The notes beneath the pieces were generated by a model. The model saw only the letters and a list, made by a program, of their open reading frames with translations, searched no databases and was not told the DNA's origin. From Clostridia bacterium (GTDB taxonomy: Bacteria > Bacillota > Clostridia > Lachnospirales > Lachnospiraceae), in contig QKJQ01000019.1 of the NCBI GenBank assembly GCA_003249225.1, positions 62,001-126,000 of the forward strand: DNA of 64,000 bases, in the 5' to 3' direction. Shown piece after piece: positions 1-6,893 of the stretch. The translations under genes were made by a program, and so were the position numbers. Every line of letters begins with the position of its first letter. The stretch's first letter is position 1.

Positions 1-1002
1 ATTCATGATATATTCCCGGAACCCATTCATATAACCATCGGTATAGCTCACATTCAGACTTCGAAATGAGCCCGGTATATCGACTCCGAACGGACAGGGC
101 ATACAATAACCGCAGCCGGTGCAGGGTACCTTGATCTTTTCGTTTATTGCATTTTTCACTTTTTCGATCAGAGCAAATTCTTCCTTGGCAAATGCATTTA
201 CCGTTACCTCGGACGCGATTCTGATGTTCTCATCAAGCATCTCCATGCTGTTCATTCCGGATAAGACCACCGTAACTTCCGGCTGATCCCAAAGCCAGCG
301 AAATGCCCATTCTGCCGGACTCCTTTTGTATTTGTTCTCTTCGAAAAGCTTTATCGCTGCTTTGGGGAGATCATTTACCAGCCTGCCTCCACGCAAAGGC
401 TCCATAATGATGACAGGAATTCCCTTTGCCGCCGCTTTTTGCAGGCCAGCTCTGCCTGCCTGACTGAATTCGTCCATATAGTTGTACTGAATCTGACAGA
501 ACTCCCAGTCATAAGCCTCAAGCAATTCCTGAAAGGCTTGAGTATTCCCATGGTAGGAAAAACCGATCTTTCGGATTCTGCCTTCTGCTTTCATTTTATC
601 GATCCATTCCAGAATTCCAAGAGATATCAATCTCTCCCACACTTTCACATCCGGAAGCATATGCATAAGGAAGTAATCAATGTACTCCGTTTTCAAGCGT
701 TTGCACATGATTTCAAAATACTTTGTAATATCTTCCTCTTTCTTGATCAGATAATGAGGAAGCTTTGTTGCAATCTTTACTTTATCTCTGCACTTGTTCT
801 TATCAAGTATCGTACCGAGTGCTTCTTCACTTCCCGGGTAGATATAAGCCGTATCAAAATAATTGATTCCTTGTTCGATTGCATGCAGAATTTCCTTTTC
901 TGCTTCTTCCATATCGATGGATGTTCCTTTTTTCTTAAACCTCATGCATCCAAATCCAAGGATGGATAATTCCTCTTTTGCGTTTCCACTTCTGTAATTC
1001 AT
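1..1002 (-). CDS. Aldo/keto reductase with 4Fe-4S cluster site (3' end cut by window)
   Basis: NAD(P)H-dependent oxidoreductase of the COG1453 type, in which an AKR barrel carries an added iron-sulfur motif. The start ATG (1000-1002) opens a frame that runs open to base 1, so the stop lies outside. The N-terminal part shows the AKR strand-loop FGCMRF and the catalytic Asp/Tyr region FDTAYIYPGSE. Near the end, CTGCGYCMPCP gives a CxxCxxCxxxC 4Fe-4S binding motif. Substrate cannot be inferred; clostridial members are cytoplasmic. No adjacent gene on the same strand forms a clear operon with it. Confidence 0.9.
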   Translation of the reverse strand, partial: MNYRSGNAKEELSILGFGCMRFKKKGTSIDMEEAEKEILHAIEQGINYFDTAYIYPGSEEALGTILDKNKCRDKVKIATKLPHYLIKKEEDITKYFEIMCKRLKTEYIDYFLMHMLPDVKVWERLISLGILEWIDKMKAEGRIRKIGFSYHGNTQAFQELLEAYDWEFCQIQYNYMDEFSQAGRAGLQKAAAKGIPVIIMEPLRGGRLVNDLPKAAIKLFEENKYKRSPAEWAFRWLWDQPEVTVVLSGMNSMEMLDENIRIASEVTVNAFAKEEFALIEKVKNAINEKIKVPCTGCGYCMPCPFGVDIPGSFRSLNVSYTDGYMNGFREYIMN

Positions 1003-1187
1003 GGCATTCCTTTCTGTTGCTTCTTCCGATTGCAAATTCTAACTACTACAAAGGCTTTGATTGTTCTAGTTTACTCGCAGGTTACATTTTGTATGTTCCA
1101 CAGTTTTTGTTCATAGTACCGATTCAGCTTTGCTATAGCTGCTTAGCTGTTTTATATAAATCCTTTTTCATTTCTGCTGTCGAATAC

Positions 1188-2129
1188 CTAATCTATTGCA
1201 TAGCGTAATTCAAAAGAAAAGTCGGCATCCCTGTCACAGCAAAGCTTTCCTGATTCCACGGTAAGTTCTGCTACCTGTATACAGGTTCTGAATTGATCCG
1301 GTCCAGGTATATAATCTTTGGATCTTCGTTTTTCATTCTCAAAAAAGGGATGTAAAAAGTAGAAAATGTAAGCTCTGTCACCGCATACCACAACATCCGC
1401 ATGGTCGGCCATTCCTCCGTCCATGGGACGTTTCCCTGCATCCCGAAGTATAACACCTTGCCGTTCCCAATCACAGAAATTATCCGTTTTATATACACCC
1501 AGACCATTCCATTCGTCGGTAATCATCCACTTCTGACCACTGAGTTCAAAAACATTCGGACCTTCATGAGAGCAGTCTGTTATCTCAGCACCACCGGGAA
1601 TCCAGTGATACAGATCATTACTGACTGCTGTATAGGTGTGAGAATCATGGCGCTCGTCCTTGTACCACATTTTATATGTATTCTTATCGACTTTATAAAC
1701 GCACGCATCAATTACTTTGTCAGAGGATAATAACAAAATGGACTCAAACTTCCAGTCCCAAAGGTCATCGGATGTATAGTGGACAATGTGGCGTTCCCGG
1801 TTCCAATCGGTTGGGATGCCCCTGACATAGGTAACGAACATATGATACTTACCAAGTTCATAGATTACCTCCGGTGCCCAGAATGTGTTATGACCTTTTT
1901 CAAATTCGAGATTTGAAAGGGTACCTCTGTACAGCCAGCCGCTGCCATCCTGTGAAGTCGCAACACCAATGGCCGTTCCATGTATATGTGCCACTCCCGG
2001 AGTATTCGCAGCGCTGCGCCTTTGTGTATATAACATCCACCAGCACTTCTCTTTCAGATTCCATATAATCACAGGATCGGTCGGTGCATCATAAATTGGA
2101 TCCCTGAATAACGGTGCTTCTGCTCTCAT
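1188..2129 (-). CDS. GH43-like five-bladed beta-propeller glycoside hydrolase
   Basis: About 313 residues. The motif APTDPVIIWN near the N-terminus resembles the blade-1 aspartate region of GH43/GH32/GH117-type propellers; WAPEV (about residue 90) and the later HEGPNVF are typical of blades 2-4 of GH43-like enzymes. There is no signal peptide, so it should act inside the cell on short oligosaccharides. The ATG at 2127-2129 is preferred because GAGG lies 6 nt upstream; a GTG 12 nt further upstream overlaps that site. It has its own promoter (2183-2211) and is not obviously co-transcribed with other sugar genes. Exact family and linkage specificity are unknown. Confidence 0.7.
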   Translation of the reverse strand: MRAEAPLFRDPIYDAPTDPVIIWNLKEKCWWMLYTQRRSAANTPGVAHIHGTAIGVATSQDGSGWLYRGTLSNLEFEKGHNTFWAPEVIYELGKYHMFVTYVRGIPTDWNRERHIVHYTSDDLWDWKFESILLLSSDKVIDACVYKVDKNTYKMWYKDERHDSHTYTAVSNDLYHWIPGGAEITDCSHEGPNVFELSGQKWMITDEWNGLGVYKTDNFCDWERQGVILRDAGKRPMDGGMADHADVVVCGDRAYIFYFLHPFFENEKRRSKDYIPGPDQFRTCIQVAELTVESGKLCCDRDADFSFELRYAID

Positions 2130-2182
2130 GATTTTCCTCACTTTTTCTTCATATTTTTATGATTTTCTTCACGCATACTGTC

Positions 2183-2211
2183 ATAGTAAAATTTTTATTT
2201 TCCTTTGTCAA
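2183..2211 (-). promoter_or_regulatory. Sigma-70-type promoter for the GH43-like gene
   Basis: On the minus strand TTGACA (2206-2211) and TACTAT (2183-2188) are separated by 17 bp, about 54 bp upstream of the chosen start at 2129. Confidence 0.7.
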
Positions 2212-2226
2212 GGCAGAGCAATAAAT

Positions 2227-2264
2227 AAGACCCGTTTTCTATCAATAGAAAGAAAACAGGTCTT
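2227..2264 (-). terminator. Rho-independent terminator of the first rhodanese gene
   Basis: AAGACCcGTTTTCT pairs with AGAAAACaGGTCTT around a 10-nt loop (one mismatch). It lies 55 bp after the rhodanese stop, followed on the minus strand by an A/T-rich tail. Confidence 0.7.
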
Positions 2265-2318
2265 ACGAAGATGGAACATATCCGTCTATCATTATTCTTT
2301 TGTTTGTCATATTTTAGT

Positions 2319-2651
2319 TTACCTGAAAAAAGATGTCTGTCTAAAACTGTGATATGAACCCATACCCCCAACTACATCTATTACATTGTATCCTTTCTGA
2401 CTGAGATAATTTACTGTCTGACTGCTTCTTGCACCGGACTGACAAAGGATGTAATATGTCTTTTCCTTCTCGAGGAATTTCTCTGGATCACTGACTAACG
2501 AACCCATCGGAATATTGACAGCACTTTCAAGACTGCCTGTCTCAAATTCGTAAGGCTCTCTGATATCGATTACGTTGACCTTCCCTAACAACCCATCCAT
2601 ATCATTCACATGTGTTACCTTTTCATTGTTTCTGTAAAAAAATTCAAACAT
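2319..2651 (-). CDS. Single-domain rhodanese (sulfurtransferase)
   Basis: A 110-residue single rhodanese domain. IDIREPYEFETG is the CH2A-type segment, NIPMGS follows, and the active-site loop is CQSGARS with the persulfide-carrying cysteine. Such proteins transfer sulfane sulfur to thiol or cyanide acceptors in the cytoplasm. The ATG at 2649-2651 lies 6 nt after AAAGGAGGTG, so the in-frame GTG further upstream is rejected. A close paralog is encoded at 6115-6432 with the same layout (NIPMG, PEKxL, CQSGxRS, VxGGxGSY). Both genes carry the same dyad 21 bp upstream of the -10, suggesting shared control. Confidence 0.92.
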   Translation of the reverse strand: MFEFFYRNNEKVTHVNDMDGLLGKVNVIDIREPYEFETGSLESAVNIPMGSLVSDPEKFLEKEKTYYILCQSGARSSQTVNYLSQKGYNVIDVVGGMGSYHSFRQTSFFR

Positions 2652-2680
2652 AACAGGCACCTCCTTTCCTTGTCCCTTTC

Positions 2681-2720
2681 ATTATAATGCAATTAAAATA
2701 AATCTCTGTGACTTTGTCAC
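2681..2720 (-). promoter_or_regulatory. Crp/Fnr-type dyad and -10 of rhodanese gene 1
   Basis: A perfect dyad GTGAC-TTT-GTCAC (2708-2720) lies exactly 21 bp upstream of a TATAAT -10 (2681-2686, minus strand), with no good -35. This places the dyad centre near -41, the class II activator position of Crp/Fnr-family regulators. Confidence 0.6.
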
Positions 2721-2816
2721 TTTTTCTTATGTTTTGCATTTATTTAATGTTACATTTTTTATTTTAACACATCTTGAATCATTTTGCATTAATTTTCTCA
2801 TATTTTTATTGACATA

Positions 2817-2845
2817 TTGTAATTTTCCATAACTTGCATTATAAT
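2817..2845 (+). promoter_or_regulatory. Promoter for the cytochrome b5-like gene
   Basis: TTGTAA (2817-2822), a 17-bp spacer and a perfect TATAAT (2840-2845). Transcription from here would include the leader repeat at 2884-2970. Confidence 0.6.
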
Positions 2846-2883
2846 CACTTTTAATAACAGGTCCTATAATTGCCTGAGAATAA

Positions 2884-2970
2884 GTGAAAGAAAAAGATAA
2901 TTCTTTCAGAAACAGGTTTGTATCCCGCTCGTTACCGCTCGTTCAAACTTGACATGCGCAAAACAGCGCA
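2884..2970 (+). repeat. Leader repeat, copy A
   Basis: Upstream of the cytochrome b5-like gene. Three parts are visible: a GAAAGAA/TTCTTTC hairpin, a segment reading CGCTCGTTCAAACTTG, and a GCGC-AAAACA-GCGC mini-hairpin. The same order recurs at 13761-13848, 28775-28861 and 46627-46716. Confidence 0.7.
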
Positions 2971-3035
2971 TAAATGTAGAAAAATATGAAATCCTAAAAA
3001 ACACAGCCGCAAACTTGCGCAGAAAGAGGTTCCCT

Positions 3036-3773
3036 ATGTTACATCAATTTGGTGGATTACTTGGATGGTTAATTCTTTGGTCTTATGTTGGCACTCTCTT
3101 GAATTATGTTTTGAAATTCGTTAATAAACAACTTTTGAAAACTAAAAACAAAGAAGGTAAATCCAGAAAGCTGCCCCCAATCCTTATGAAAATATTTGTC
3201 AGAAATCACAAGTACTTTGGAATAGCTGCCTTTACCTTTCTGATTCTGCACTTTATACTTCAGTTTATTACCTACGGACTGAATATCACCGGTGGCATCG
3301 CTGCTTCACTGATCTGTCTGCAGCTGTTCCTGGGTGTCTATGCCGTAACAAAAAAAAGACCCCGTAAAGGTCTCTGGTTCAATCTTCACAGGGTGGTTGC
3401 CGTTTTACTGGTCCTTGGTATATTAATTCACATTAATTTCCCGTATCTGATCAAAGCTTCCACCACTTCATCCCCGGCAAATTCTACTACTTCCGTTTCG
3501 CCTACTTCATCATCAAGTTCATCGCAGACATCCGCCTCGGACAAGATATTTACACTGGAGGAACTTGCAACTTATAACGGACAGAATGGACAGCCGGCTT
3601 ATGTCGCTTATAATGGTATAGTTTATGATGTTTCTGATAACCAAAACTGGAAAAACGGAAAGCACAATGGTGAGAAGGCAGGCACTGATCTTACCAATGA
3701 CTTATCCCGTTCTCCACATGGTGATTCCGTTTTTAAAACACTTCCTGTTGTTGGAAGTCTTGCAGCTAATTAA
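3036..3773 (+). CDS. Membrane protein with C-terminal cytochrome b5-like heme domain
   Basis: About 245 residues. Four hydrophobic helices lie in the first 145 residues (for example WLILWSYVGTLL, IAAFTFLILHFILQF, VVAVLLVLGILIHI), with histidines inside helices that could ligate heme as in ferric-reductase-like b-type cytochromes. A Ser/Thr-rich linker follows, then a cytochrome b5-like domain starting FTLEELATYNG and containing YNGIVYDVS, GKHNGEKAG and SPHGD, with the two candidate axial histidines. Expected role is electron transfer at the membrane; partner unknown. ATG 3036 follows AGAAAGAGG at 6 nt; a longer frame from TTG 2949 begins inside the leader repeat and is rejected. Confidence 0.78.
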   Translation: MLHQFGGLLGWLILWSYVGTLLNYVLKFVNKQLLKTKNKEGKSRKLPPILMKIFVRNHKYFGIAAFTFLILHFILQFITYGLNITGGIAASLICLQLFLGVYAVTKKRPRKGLWFNLHRVVAVLLVLGILIHINFPYLIKASTTSSPANSTTSVSPTSSSSSSQTSASDKIFTLEELATYNGQNGQPAYVAYNGIVYDVSDNQNWKNGKHNGEKAGTDLTNDLSRSPHGDSVFKTLPVVGSLAAN

Positions 3774-3781
3774 CTCTACGC

Positions 3782-4126
3782 TTAATAAATCGCTTCCTGA
3801 CCTCGCTGTCCGGTTCTGATTCTTACCGCATCCTTAACCTCATATACAAATATCTTGCCGTCACCAAAATTGCCTGTACAGGCAGTTTTGCTGATGACAT
3901 CAACTGTTTTCTCGGCCCATTCCTCGGTCGATACTACGATTTCAAATTTAATTTTTGGCAGCATGTTGACATCGACATTGGTACCCCGCACATGCTCCAC
4001 ATATCCTTTTTGTATACCACAGCCCATGACCTGGGAAACGGTGATTCCATGAACTTCAATTGCATTGAGGGCGTTTTTTACGTCCTCATACTTTTCTTCT
4101 CTGACAATTGCTTCTATTTTATACAT
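3782..4126 (-). CDS. glnK: P-II nitrogen regulatory protein (GlnK type)
   Basis: A 114-residue PII protein that senses 2-oxoglutarate and ADP/ATP and blocks AmtB under nitrogen excess. The T-loop spans about residues 37-55 (GIQKGYVEHVRG) and is followed by LPKIKFEIVV and the B-loop TGNFGDGKIFV. Residue 51, the tyrosine uridylylated in enterobacterial GlnB/GlnK, is valine here (GTNVDV), so control by uridylylation is unlikely and ligand binding alone should operate. It lies 40 bp downstream of amtB on the same strand, the classic amtB-glnK pair, with SD AAGGAG. Confidence 0.95.
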   Translation of the reverse strand: MYKIEAIVREEKYEDVKNALNAIEVHGITVSQVMGCGIQKGYVEHVRGTNVDVNMLPKIKFEIVVSTEEWAEKTVDVISKTACTGNFGDGKIFVYEVKDAVRIRTGQRGQEAIY

Positions 4127-4166
4127 AGTTGACTCCTTATAGTTTGAAAAGCCTATTTAACGTTGT

Positions 4167-5408
4167 TTAGTCAAGACCGTTGAATGCAGGGTATGCATTC
4201 TCACCGTGCTGTGTAATATCCAGACCCTTCTTTTCTTCTTCCTCTGTAACTCGAAGAGGAACAAATAATCTCACAACTTTTGCACAGACAAAGGTTCCAA
4301 GAAGTGCAAAACCGATCGTAAATACAATGCTGACTACCTGAGCAAGGAACAATCGGTACTCTCCGTAGATCAGACCATTCCAGCGTGCCACACCATTGAT
4401 GGAGGTATTTGTAAAGATACCAGTCGCGATTCCACCCCAGATTCCGCCAATTCCATGGCATCCGAACGCATCCAGTGCATCATCATATCCAAAGCGTTTC
4501 TTAACAGCCGACATAGCGAAGTAACAGATTGGACTTCCGGCTGCTCCAATCACCATAGCTGCCCAGATCGGTACATATCCGGCGCCCGGTGTAATGGCAA
4601 CAAGTCCTATTACGGCACCTGTCGCTGCTCCGATCACGGTTGGTTTTCCCTGTTTGATCATATCGATCACCATCCAGGAAAGCATTGCAAATGCTGCTGA
4701 AGTATTGGTTGCTGCAAAAGCATGAACGGCAAGCCCATTTGCTGCAAGAGCACTTCCTGCGTTAAATCCGAACCATCCAAACCATAGGATGGAAGCACCA
4801 AGAATGACAAATGGTATATTGTGTATCCGGTAATTGATCTTATTATATCCATGACGTTTGCCAAGCATTATTGAAAGCAAAAGACCACTTACACCAGAAC
4901 TGATATGAACTACATTTCCACCCGCAAAGTCTACCGACCCAAGTACTTCTCCAAGGAATCCACCCTCGCCCCACACCATATGTGCCAGCGGATAATAGAC
5001 CAGTAAAGACCAAAGTGCAACAAAGATGAACAACGCTTTGAAGTTCATACGTCCTGCGACCGATCCTGTAATCAGAGCTGGTGTAATAATTGCGAACATC
5101 ATCTGATAGACAGCAAAGGACAGATGCGGAATATCCTCGGAATAAGGTCCTGCTTCCAACCCAACACTGTTGAGACCGATCCACTTAAGATTACCGACAA
5201 TTCCAAAGAGATTTCCGCTGAAACTAAGTGAGTACCCAACAACGACCCACATGGCTGACGCTAAACCCATTATAAAAAACGAAGACATGATCGTATTAAG
5301 CACATTCTTTCTTCGTTCCATTCCTCCATAAAAAAATGCGAGTCCCGGCGTCATGAACAGCACCATTGCCGCTGCAATCAACATAAATGCAATATTTCCC
5401 GTATCCAT
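4167..5408 (-). CDS. amtB: Ammonium transporter AmtB
   Basis: 413 residues with about 11 hydrophobic segments, the usual Amt/Rh topology. FMTPGLAFFYGG opens the first helix. The pore twin histidines are visible in GGNVVHISSG and in AFGCHGIGGIWGG. It conducts ammonium/ammonia at the membrane and is gated by the PII protein encoded just downstream. The ATG at 5406-5408 has the SD AAGGAGG. Transcription starts about 220 bp upstream, and the long leader contains several predicted hairpins (5456-5631), pointing to control at the RNA level. Confidence 0.96.
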   Translation of the reverse strand: MDTGNIAFMLIAAAMVLFMTPGLAFFYGGMERRKNVLNTIMSSFFIMGLASAMWVVVGYSLSFSGNLFGIVGNLKWIGLNSVGLEAGPYSEDIPHLSFAVYQMMFAIITPALITGSVAGRMNFKALFIFVALWSLLVYYPLAHMVWGEGGFLGEVLGSVDFAGGNVVHISSGVSGLLLSIMLGKRHGYNKINYRIHNIPFVILGASILWFGWFGFNAGSALAANGLAVHAFAATNTSAAFAMLSWMVIDMIKQGKPTVIGAATGAVIGLVAITPGAGYVPIWAAMVIGAAGSPICYFAMSAVKKRFGYDDALDAFGCHGIGGIWGGIATGIFTNTSINGVARWNGLIYGEYRLFLAQVVSIVFTIGFALLGTFVCAKVVRLFVPLRVTEEEEKKGLDITQHGENAYPAFNGLD

Positions 5409-5455
5409 AGTTATCCTCCTTAACGCAAATAAAGCGCATAAAGCATCTTACAAAC

Positions 5456-5473
5456 AAAGACGCCGTTGTCTTT
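5456..5473 (-). other. Leader hairpin with AACGGC loop, upstream of amtB
   Basis: AAAGAC pairs with GTCTTT around the hexaloop AACGGC on the minus strand, followed by a T-rich stretch. The loop fits the AnnGnn pattern recognised by ANTAR-domain antiterminators, but the required second hairpin with such a loop is not seen. Confidence 0.3.
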
Positions 5474-5518
5474 TGTAGATTCTTTCTGCACTTCTACAAT
5501 AAAATATATAAAAAGTTC

Positions 5519-5631
5519 CGGTGAGACAATCATTGGCGTTAGGTCCGACGATATCACATTGATTTATTAAAATTTTCTTTCAATGCAATAAAAATAGGCG
5601 CCTGGAATAAACCAAGCGCCTTTGCTCACCG
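5519..5631 (-). ncRNA. Candidate structured leader RNA of amtB-glnK
   Basis: Starting at about the predicted first transcribed base, CGGTGAG (5625-5631) can pair with CTCACCG (5519-5525), enclosing about 100 nt. Inside are a 10-bp hairpin with loop TTTATT and a U-rich 3' flank (about 5591-5619), a CATTGA/TCAATG hairpin, and an unpaired stretch GGACCTAACGCC. The layout resembles a riboswitch or attenuator, but I do not recognise a known class. Confidence 0.45.
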
Positions 5632-5637
5632 TTACTT

Positions 5638-5666
5638 ATCATAAAAGCTGATACCGGTAAAGTCAA
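5638..5666 (-). promoter_or_regulatory. Promoter of amtB-glnK
   Basis: Minus-strand TTGACT (5661-5666) and TATGAT (5638-5643) with a 17-bp spacer. The predicted start at about 5632 coincides with the 5' edge of the leader's outer stem. Confidence 0.75.
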
Positions 5667-5817
5667 GACATAATGACAAACAGAAATTCAATTTGTAAAT
5701 CTGACAATCCAGCCTTATTTTTCTAATTCTTTACTTTCATTTAACCAAACCGTGATAACAACTGATATTTTTGTGTGTTATAGTTATCTCAACAATGAAA
5801 TAAGGAGGATTTTAGCT

Positions 5818-6060
5818 TTGGAGATTTTACTAAATTCATTTGAGAAAGTTGTAGCATTTACAAAACTTGTGGCGAAGCTTGATGACAATATTGATCTTTG
5901 CTCTGGAAGATGTTATGTCGATGCAAAATCAATACTTGGAATCTTAAGCCTTGACTTGTCAAGACCAATGAAAGTTGAATTTAATGGCAGCAAGCATCAG
6001 GCATCCATAGCGGCTATGATTTCAGAATTTGCGGCTGAACCTTTGCAGAATGTCTGCTAA
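5818..6060 (+). CDS. HPr-like protein lacking the phosphorylatable histidine
   Basis: 80 residues, the size of HPr. TTG at 5818-5820 is the likely start, 9 nt after AAGGAGG; longer frames lack an SD. The fold signature is present (FTKLVAKLDDNIDLCSGR, YVDAKSILGILSLDLSRP, KVEFNG), including the KSI(L/M)G stretch around the HPr Ser46 region. The N-terminal GxHARPA active site with His15 is absent, replaced by LLNSFEKVV. It therefore cannot act as an ordinary PTS phosphocarrier; such proteins are common in Clostridia with unproven roles, perhaps regulatory like Crh. Confidence 0.8.
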   Translation: MEILLNSFEKVVAFTKLVAKLDDNIDLCSGRCYVDAKSILGILSLDLSRPMKVEFNGSKHQASIAAMISEFAAEPLQNVC

Positions 6061-6114
6061 AGTTCAACCGCTTATTTTATATATGACCATTAATTTTGTT
6101 TCTTTCTTTTTCTT

Positions 6115-6432
6115 TTATTTCTTTCTTTTGGAACCAGTGTAAGAACCATATCCACCGGTCAGGTTGACAACATCATACCCTTTGCCTGCCAGTGCTTTCG
6201 CACATCTGCCGCTTCTTCCGCCAGACTGACACATCAGATAATATGTTTGATTTTTATCCAGGTATTTCTCTGGTGTTGACAGCAGATTTCCCATCGGAAT
6301 ATTCTTTGCTGTTCTGATAGTTCCCATTCTTACTTCCTGTACTTCTCTTACATCGATCAGGTTTATCGTTCCAATTAATTCATCCACACTATTAATCGAT
6401 TCTGACTTTACTTTTGCAAATAATCCAAACAT
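6115..6432 (-). CDS. Single-domain rhodanese, paralog of the one at 2319-2651
   Basis: 105 residues with INLIDVREVQEVRMG, NIPMGNL, PEKYL and the active-site loop CQSGGRSG. The C-terminus is basic (GSKRKK). The ATG at 6430-6432 follows AAGGAGG at 8 nt. It is clearly paralogous to the first rhodanese and shares the upstream dyad, so the two probably respond to the same signal. No neighbouring sulfur pathway gene identifies its substrate. Confidence 0.92.
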   Translation of the reverse strand: MFGLFAKVKSESINSVDELIGTINLIDVREVQEVRMGTIRTAKNIPMGNLLSTPEKYLDKNQTYYLMCQSGGRSGRCAKALAGKGYDVVNLTGGYGSYTGSKRKK

Positions 6433-6461
6433 GGCATGTGCCTCCTTTTTCTTATGAGCCT

Positions 6462-6501
6462 ATCATACACCATAGTAAAAAAATAACCGTGACCACATCA
6501 C
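6462..6501 (-). promoter_or_regulatory. Crp/Fnr-type dyad and -10 of rhodanese gene 2
   Basis: The dyad GTGACCACATCAC (6489-6501; GTGATGTGGTCAC on the gene strand) lies exactly 21 bp from a TATGAT -10 (6462-6467), the same geometry as at 2681-2720. Confidence 0.55.
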
Positions 6502-6893
6502 AGTTCACTGCCAGAAGCATAAAATTTACCACGATATTCATCCTGCCAAAGATTCGGTTCTGTTACTCTATTTTGTTCTGTCGTTTGTTTTTCTTAACGT
6601 TCACTTAGATTTTACAATATACCCTTCAAGTTAAATGTATCCTAAGTTTTTTTCATGTTTTCCTGTAAGATTCCATGAAAATTCAGCCTGCACAAGATTT
6701 ACGCCAGTTTCTTTACGTAGATTACATGTAGTTTTAACCAAAATCCGGTAGAATGACCCGGGATACTTTCACTACAATACTATTGTAAATATCTTTTGGC
6801 ATGAAAGGTTCGCTTTGTCTGATATTTATATGATTCATAATTCACTCAAAATACTCACTTTTTAAGTGAAATACGCACGAGAGGATGAACTGT
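6502..6893. other. Intergenic region before phoH
   Basis: AT-rich stretch with no coding signal that I trust. Near its right end TTCACT (6841) and AGTGAA (6866) form an imperfect inverted arrangement just upstream of the phoH SD; a promoter must lie here but no hexamer pair stands out. Confidence 0.4.

Noticed and set aside
439..969. 176-codon open frame on the plus strand
   Set aside because: Antisense to the Fe-S aldo/keto reductase; no SD and no family resemblance.
5456..5473. Full ANTAR antitermination target in the amtB leader
   Set aside because: Only one hairpin has an AnnGnn hexaloop; the required tandem partner is not seen and no ANTAR protein is encoded in the window.
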